Assembly (NCBI GenBank): GCA_050943335.1
Contig: JBMNOZ010000006.1
Location: 29,864-93,863 of the forward strand
Direction: 5' to 3'
From: JBMNOZ01 sp050943335
GTDB lineage: Bacteria; Bacillota; Desulfitobacteriia; Desulfitobacteriales; Syntrophobotulaceae
Length of the DNA: 64,000 bases
Shown piece by piece: positions 63,630 to 64,000 of this stretch. The position numbers and the translations under genes were made by a program. The notes below the pieces were generated by a model. The model did no database searches. It was not told the origin of the DNA and saw only the letters and a program-made list of their open reading frames with translations. Each line of letters begins with the position of its first letter. Position 1 is the stretch's first letter.

Positions 63630-63718
63630 TGGCGGAGGGGGTGGGATTCGAACCCACGGCTCCTTGCGGAGTCACCGGTTTTCAAGACCGGCTCCTTAAA
63701 CCACTCGGACACCCCTCC
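63630..63718 (-). tRNA. tRNA-Ser (anticodon TGA)
   Basis: An 89-nt class II tRNA with encoded CCA. Anticodon stem CCGGT/ACCGG holds loop CTTGAAA, so TGA reads UCA and probably others. Long variable arm GACTCCGCAAGGAGC and T-arm GGGTTCGAATCCC are visible. Confidence 0.95.
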
Positions 63719-64000
63719 ATGATTTATGCAATGCAAGACACAGACTGTATTATAGCATGTTTTTGCTTACTTTCAAAGATGGAATTTTTTCTTGTCCAAA
63801 GCTGTTTTGCAATTCTAATTTTAATAATAATTTATCACTATTATATAACATTTCATAATAAAAGCGGAAAAAGCGTTAGTGTCAAGTAATGTTCGCAAAA
63901 ACCATCTAAAAAAATCCGTAATGGTTAGCGACTAATTGTGATCGGGAATCAAGGGCGAGCAAAGCGAGTTCATCTTGACCCTTGAGTCCCGCAGAAACCC
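63719..64000. other. Right-edge region with a large palindrome
   Basis: No gene is seen to the edge. GGGAATCAAGGG (63944-63955) and CCCTTGAGTCCC (63979-63990) form a long imperfect hairpin with a 23-nt loop near the end. It could be a terminator-like or repeat element belonging to the next gene. Confidence 0.4.

Noticed and set aside
63363..63718. CRISPR-like spaced repeats
   Set aside because: Only two copies plus the tRNA itself, with unequal spacing (157 and 106 nt), and the shared part is a tRNA 3' end.
63584..63889. 101-residue plus-strand frame
   Set aside because: It reads antisense through the tRNA-Ser(UGA) gene, a common false frame (MAEGVGFEPT type).

Overview
The window is chromosomal DNA of an anaerobic, endospore-forming Firmicute. 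It most resembles the Desulfitobacterium/Peptococcaceae side of the Clostridia; genus and species cannot be fixed from the sequence alone. Support comes from sporulation genes (spoVG, yabG, bofA, and the short anti-sigma genes fin and gin), pyruvate:ferredoxin oxidoreductase, indolepyruvate:ferredoxin oxidoreductase, an [FeFe]-hydrogenase maturase and a large Firmicute-type SRP RNA. Gene order follows the replication-origin-proximal block of Bacillus subtilis, read on the minus strand.

Layout. 1-15 kb holds mfd (cut by the window edge), fin, pth, an inserted PRC-barrel gene, prs, glmU, spoVG, purR, a GntR regulator, ispE, cyanophycin genes cphA and cphB, yabG, hydE, rsmA and rnmV. 15-25 kb is an accessory segment: an AlbA_2-type protein, a PocR-PAS-GGDEF-HD-GYP c-di-GMP protein, a hemerythrin protein behind a perfect palindrome, a double-P-loop ATPase, then a plus-strand set of secreted protein, ABC exporter and two-component system. 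25-30 kb holds a lone Phd/YefM antitoxin and a paaK-iorA-iorB operon behind an attenuator that looks like a T-box. 30-46 kb returns to the conserved core: pcm, tatD, metG, abrB, rsmI, yabA, ricT, holB, a SpeA-like decarboxylase, gin, nifJ, bofA, recR, ebfC, dnaX, SRP RNA and tRNA-Ser(GGA). 46-54 kb is a metal-uptake island: Crp/Fnr regulator, DUF364-type protein, FecCD/BtuC-type ABC transporter and a decayed permease fragment. It has a structured leader RNA resembling the molybdenum/tungsten cofactor riboswitch. 54-62 kb holds a lytic transglycosylase, two tiny genes, a membrane Fe-S oxidoreductase, mgtE, a TauE/SafE exporter, an APC permease and thpR. 62-64 kb holds a ferredoxin behind a CsoR-like operator, tRNA-Ser(CGA), tadA, tRNA-Arg(CCT), tRNA-Ser(UGA) and short hairpin repeats built from the tRNA-Ser 3' end.

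How it fits together. The core operons cover replication, repair, translation, nucleotide and cell-wall precursor supply and sporulation control. Accessory genes point to anaerobic energy metabolism with ferredoxin as electron carrier (nifJ, iorAB, hydE, Fe-S oxidoreductase), nitrogen storage as cyanophycin, and aromatic amino acid breakdown. They also point to metal-cofactor uptake that may be controlled at the RNA level. The least explained items are the leader RNA before hydE (13.3-13.5 kb), the Moco-like leader (52.4-52.7 kb), and the tRNA-Ser-derived palindromic repeats (46.1 and 63.4-63.6 kb).
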